The position numbers and the translations under genes are program-made. The notes under the pieces are model-generated. The model saw only the letters and a list, made by a program, of their open reading frames with translations, made no database searches and was not told the DNA's origin. DNA of 64,000 nt, from contig WSYG01000010.1 of assembly GCA_009773735.1 (NCBI GenBank), forward strand, positions 1-64,000. Reading direction: 5' to 3'. Within the stretch, counting starts at the first letter, position 1, and each line of letters begins with the position of its first letter. Origin of the DNA: Erysipelotrichaceae bacterium (GTDB lineage Bacteria; Bacillota_I; Bacilli_A; Erysipelotrichales; Erysipelotrichaceae). Positions 60,854 to 64,000 of the stretch are shown here, piece after piece.

Positions 60854-62518
60854 TTATTCAGGTAGATTGAGTTCTACGATGACTGGAAGCAACAAAGGAC
60901 GCTTCCCAGTTTCCTTCATCAGATACTTTGACATACGATCTTTGGCTTCAAGTCGAACAGCCATATTTTCGTATTTTTTTGCGCTGACATAATCATTAAT
61001 GGTGGATTCAAAAATATGACCTAATTCTTTAACGATATAATCTGCATCTTTTAGATATATGACACCTCGTGATTGCACATCTGGTCCACCAATCACTGCT
61101 TTAGAATTGAAGTTAACGACCATACCTATGACAATGACCCCATCTGTAGACAACAGTTCCCTATCTTTCAAGATGAGTCCTGACACATCTAAATGTTCAT
61201 TGCCATCAATCATGATTTCTTCAAGTTTTAGTAAAACAGTCATATCTTTAAGTTCGCCTTCTTTAAAAGTAGCGATTTGCCCATTGTCTAAAACAACGAT
61301 TTTATTGGCTTGATATCCCATATCCAATGCGACATTCGCATTATTGATCAGATGGCGATATTCACCATGAACAGGAATATAGTATTTCGGTTTAAGTAAA
61401 TACGTGATCATCTTAAGATCTTCAATAGATGCATGCATGGAAGTAACTTTTTTACGATCAAGGGTTATGATTGACACATCTTCTTTATAGAGCTCATTTT
61501 CCATACGTCCCGATTCTTTTTCAGTACCTGGAACCATAGGTGACAAGATGATGATTGTATCTTCTTTTCTAAGTTCGATCAATTTATCTTCAGCCATCGC
61601 AATTTTATACATGGTGTTAAATACTTTAGGACCGCTTCCGGAAACTAAGATGATGAGATCATCTCGGTTATTTGAGAAGTTCTCACGACTGATTTCAATC
61701 CCAACAGGCATTCTATAGTAACCAAGTTTTTCAACATGTCTCAGTAAAGTTCTTTGATCTTCATTGTAAAAGAAAACTTTCTTTTTATATTTGGCAGCAA
61801 GATCTAATACTTCGATCAAGCGATATACATTTTGTTCATACAAAGTTGCGATTAAACGAGCTGGTGCTTCATCTAGCGCTTTTTCAAAATAAGATGAAAT
61901 CTTATGACTAGGCGATGTATGCCCTACTCGATCTGCTCCAACAGACTCTGTCATCAAGGCCAATACACCTTGTTTACCAAGTTCCGAGAATTCTGTAATG
62001 TCGCATTGAAAGGCATCATTATGAACATCAAAATCGATGATGAATTCTCCGGTATAAACAATCCAACCATATTCAGTCCAAATCCCAATACCAAAGGCAT
62101 CGGCAATTGAATGCGTGATCCCAAAAGTACGAATCTTTCTTGAACCAATTGTAAAGACGCCGTTTCGTTTGATACGATGAATCTCTACATCTTTTAACTC
62201 AAACTTTTTACATAGATTTTCAATGATCATCGCAGTTAAGGGTGTTGTATAAACAGGTACCTTTGCAACCTTGAGCAAGTAAGGTAAAGCTGCCATGACA
62301 TCATCATGACCTTGTGTAATAAACACAGCTTTTATTCTGTGCTTGTTTTCGACGAGATATGAAAAATCAGGGATGATCATTTCAATTCCTAAATGATCAG
62401 CCTCTGGGTATTTCAATCCTGCATCGATGACGAAAATATCGTCATTTATTTCAACGACAGTAAGATTCTTACCATCTTCATCTAAGCCTCCTAAAGCGAA
62501 AAGGCGAATTTGTTCCAT
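60854..62518 (-). CDS. RNase J-family protein (RNase J2-like) with degenerate metal-binding motif
   Basis: IRLFALGGLDEDGKNLTVVEINDDIFVIDAGLKYPEADHLGIEMIIPDFSYL; LLKPKYYIPVHGEYRHL; active-site loop reads ITQGHDDVMAALPYLL; next to ftsK/spoIIIE as is B. subtilis rnjB. Confidence 0.88.
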   Translation of the reverse strand: MEQIRLFALGGLDEDGKNLTVVEINDDIFVIDAGLKYPEADHLGIEMIIPDFSYLVENKHRIKAVFITQGHDDVMAALPYLLKVAKVPVYTTPLTAMIIENLCKKFELKDVEIHRIKRNGVFTIGSRKIRTFGITHSIADAFGIGIWTEYGWIVYTGEFIIDFDVHNDAFQCDITEFSELGKQGVLALMTESVGADRVGHTSPSHKISSYFEKALDEAPARLIATLYEQNVYRLIEVLDLAAKYKKKVFFYNEDQRTLLRHVEKLGYYRMPVGIEISRENFSNNRDDLIILVSGSGPKVFNTMYKIAMAEDKLIELRKEDTIIILSPMVPGTEKESGRMENELYKEDVSIITLDRKKVTSMHASIEDLKMITYLLKPKYYIPVHGEYRHLINNANVALDMGYQANKIVVLDNGQIATFKEGELKDMTVLLKLEEIMIDGNEHLDVSGLILKDRELLSTDGVIVIGMVVNFNSKAVIGGPDVQSRGVIYLKDADYIVKELGHIFESTINDYVSAKKYENMAVRLEAKDRMSKYLMKETGKRPLLLPVIVELNLPE

Positions 62519-62590
62519 TATATTCCTCCATACTGCAACAGTGTTCTGATGTAGTTATTATAGTACAAAAACAGTCGATATGATAGTCTA

Positions 62591-64000
62591 CTACACTTGT
62601 TTACCTTGTAAGGTCCAGGTTTTTGCAGAAGTAATCTCTACAGATACGATTTTTCCAATACACTCATTGACTGGACTGAAATTGACCAGTTTATTGGTTT
62701 CAGTGTAGCCACTGAATATTAAAGGATTCTTTTTAGATGGACCATCTACTAAAACTAAAACAGTTTGACCCACCATTGCCAGATTATGCATCAAAGCATA
62801 CTTTCCGATTTGTTTGTTTAATCGTTGAAGTCGATCTTCTTTTTCTTGTTTAGACACATTATCGATCATAGATGCAGCTGGTGTTTTTTCACGGGCAGAA
62901 TAAATAAACGAATACACATTATCAAATTGACAGATATCAATCATGTCAAGTGTTTCACAAAACTGACTTTCAGTTTCATTAGGAAAACCAACGATGATAT
63001 CTGTCGATAACGCAATATGTGGAATGCGAGCTTTAAGTTTATGATAGATCTCCATATATGCTTCTTTTGTATAACGGCGACCCATAATTTTTAGAATTTC
63101 ATTGTTTCCAGATTGCAATGGGAGATGAATGAATGGCATCACATTTTTATATTTCGCAATCACTTTGATCAGTTTATCTGTAAAATCCCAAGGATGACTG
63201 GTCATAAAACGAACTCGTGGGATATCCTTTTGAGCAACACTTTCTAAAAGATCTGCAAAATCAAAAGTAACTCCTAGATCTTTACCATACGCATTTACGT
63301 TTTGACCCAATAGTGTAATCTCTTTGAAATCTTTTTGAACTAAGTCATCAATTTCAGAAAGAATATCTTCTTTTAAACGAGAACGTTCTTTTCCACGCGT
63401 GTATGGAACAATACAATAAGTACAGAATTTGTCACACCCATACATGATATTGACCCATGCTTTCGACTTGTTGTTGCGAGATACAGGTAAATTTTCATAG
63501 ATCTCACCTTCTTTTGAGAATACTTCAACAACTCTTTCTTTATTGAAATAGGCTTGGATTAAAAGTTGAGGAATCCGATGAATGTTATGGGTACCAAACA
63601 AAACATCGACTTGATGATAGGTGCTTAATATACGATTGACAACCCCTTCTTCTTGGGTCATACATCCACCGACCATAAATAAGACATCTGGGTTGAGTTG
63701 TTTGATGACTTTAACATTTCCGATTTCACCAAATACTTTATTTTCAGCATTCTCGCGTATGGCACATGTGTTTAAAACGATCACATCTGCTTTATCTATC
63801 TCAAAGACTTGCGTAAAAGACATCTTTTCTAGAATACCTCTTATGGTTTCACTATCTCGTTCATTGGCTTGACAACCATAGGTACGAATATAATATGTTT
63901 TATCTTGACCAATGGTTAAATAGGATTCAGGTATTTCGAAAAGCGATCTTTCGATCGTCGTTTCATCCTGAGAACGTTTTTGGGCTGATTTAAGATTAGG
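62591..64000 (-). CDS. miaB: tRNA-2-methylthio-N6-dimethylallyladenosine synthase MiaB (partial, N-terminus outside window)
   Basis: KTYYIRTYGCQANERDSETIRGILE (63824-64000 reads in frame) followed by CAIRENAENKVFGEIG and CDKFCTYCIVPYTRGKERS. Confidence 0.95.
   Translation of the reverse strand, partial: PNLKSAQKRSQDETTIERSLFEIPESYLTIGQDKTYYIRTYGCQANERDSETIRGILEKMSFTQVFEIDKADVIVLNTCAIRENAENKVFGEIGNVKVIKQLNPDVLFMVGGCMTQEEGVVNRILSTYHQVDVLFGTHNIHRIPQLLIQAYFNKERVVEVFSKEGEIYENLPVSRNNKSKAWVNIMYGCDKFCTYCIVPYTRGKERSRLKEDILSEIDDLVQKDFKEITLLGQNVNAYGKDLGVTFDFADLLESVAQKDIPRVRFMTSHPWDFTDKLIKVIAKYKNVMPFIHLPLQSGNNEILKIMGRRYTKEAYMEIYHKLKARIPHIALSTDIIVGFPNETESQFCETLDMIDICQFDNVYSFIYSAREKTPAASMIDNVSKQEKEDRLQRLNKQIGKYALMHNLAMVGQTVLVLVDGPSKKNPLIFSGYTETNKLVNFSPVNECIGKIVSVEITSAKTWTLQGKQV

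Noticed and set aside
1-64000. Search by eye for CRISPR arrays, tRNA/rRNA genes, transposases, prophage, restriction or toxin-antitoxin genes
   Set aside because: None seen. No regularly spaced repeats, cloverleaf-like intergenic segments or mobile-element proteins were recognised; small or degenerate copies could be missed without computation.

Overview
This window is an AT-rich, gene-dense bacterial chromosome segment from a low-GC Firmicutes-type organism. It keeps a cell-wall gene set (murE, a class B PBP, ftsK/spoIIIE) but carries a Mycoplasma/Mollicutes-style EF-P. ORFs terminate at TGA as well as TAA/TAG, so genetic code 11 fits. Nearly everything is core housekeeping in Bacillus-like synteny: truB-ribF; nusB-xseAB-ispA-recN; xerD-deoB; cmk-der-gpsA-hup; MBL hydrolase-comG-efp; phoH-ybeY-dgkA-cdd-era-recO-glyS-dnaG-rpoD-trmK; scpAB-rluB; rnjB-like-ftsK-nup-M16 pair. 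I see no transposase, phage genes, CRISPR array, rRNA or tRNA. Two cis-regulatory RNAs are clear: a T-box whose specifier I read as CGU (Arg) upstream of an amino-acid ABC transporter, and an FMN riboswitch upstream of a RibU-like gene. No clearly new multi-gene system stands out. The best leads are: (1) a terminator-like hairpin plus U-tract overlapping the first codons of comGA at the head of a seven-gene comG operon; (2) the predicted arginine T-box together with the absence of argR from its usual place beside recN; (3) a degenerate RNase J2-like protein; (4) an EF-P lacking the modifiable lysine; (5) a 229-bp intergenic region with nested inverted repeats; (6) several unknown proteins, including a secreted DUF5011-like protein with a tail-anchored partner and an ORF inserted between rsmE and mtaB.
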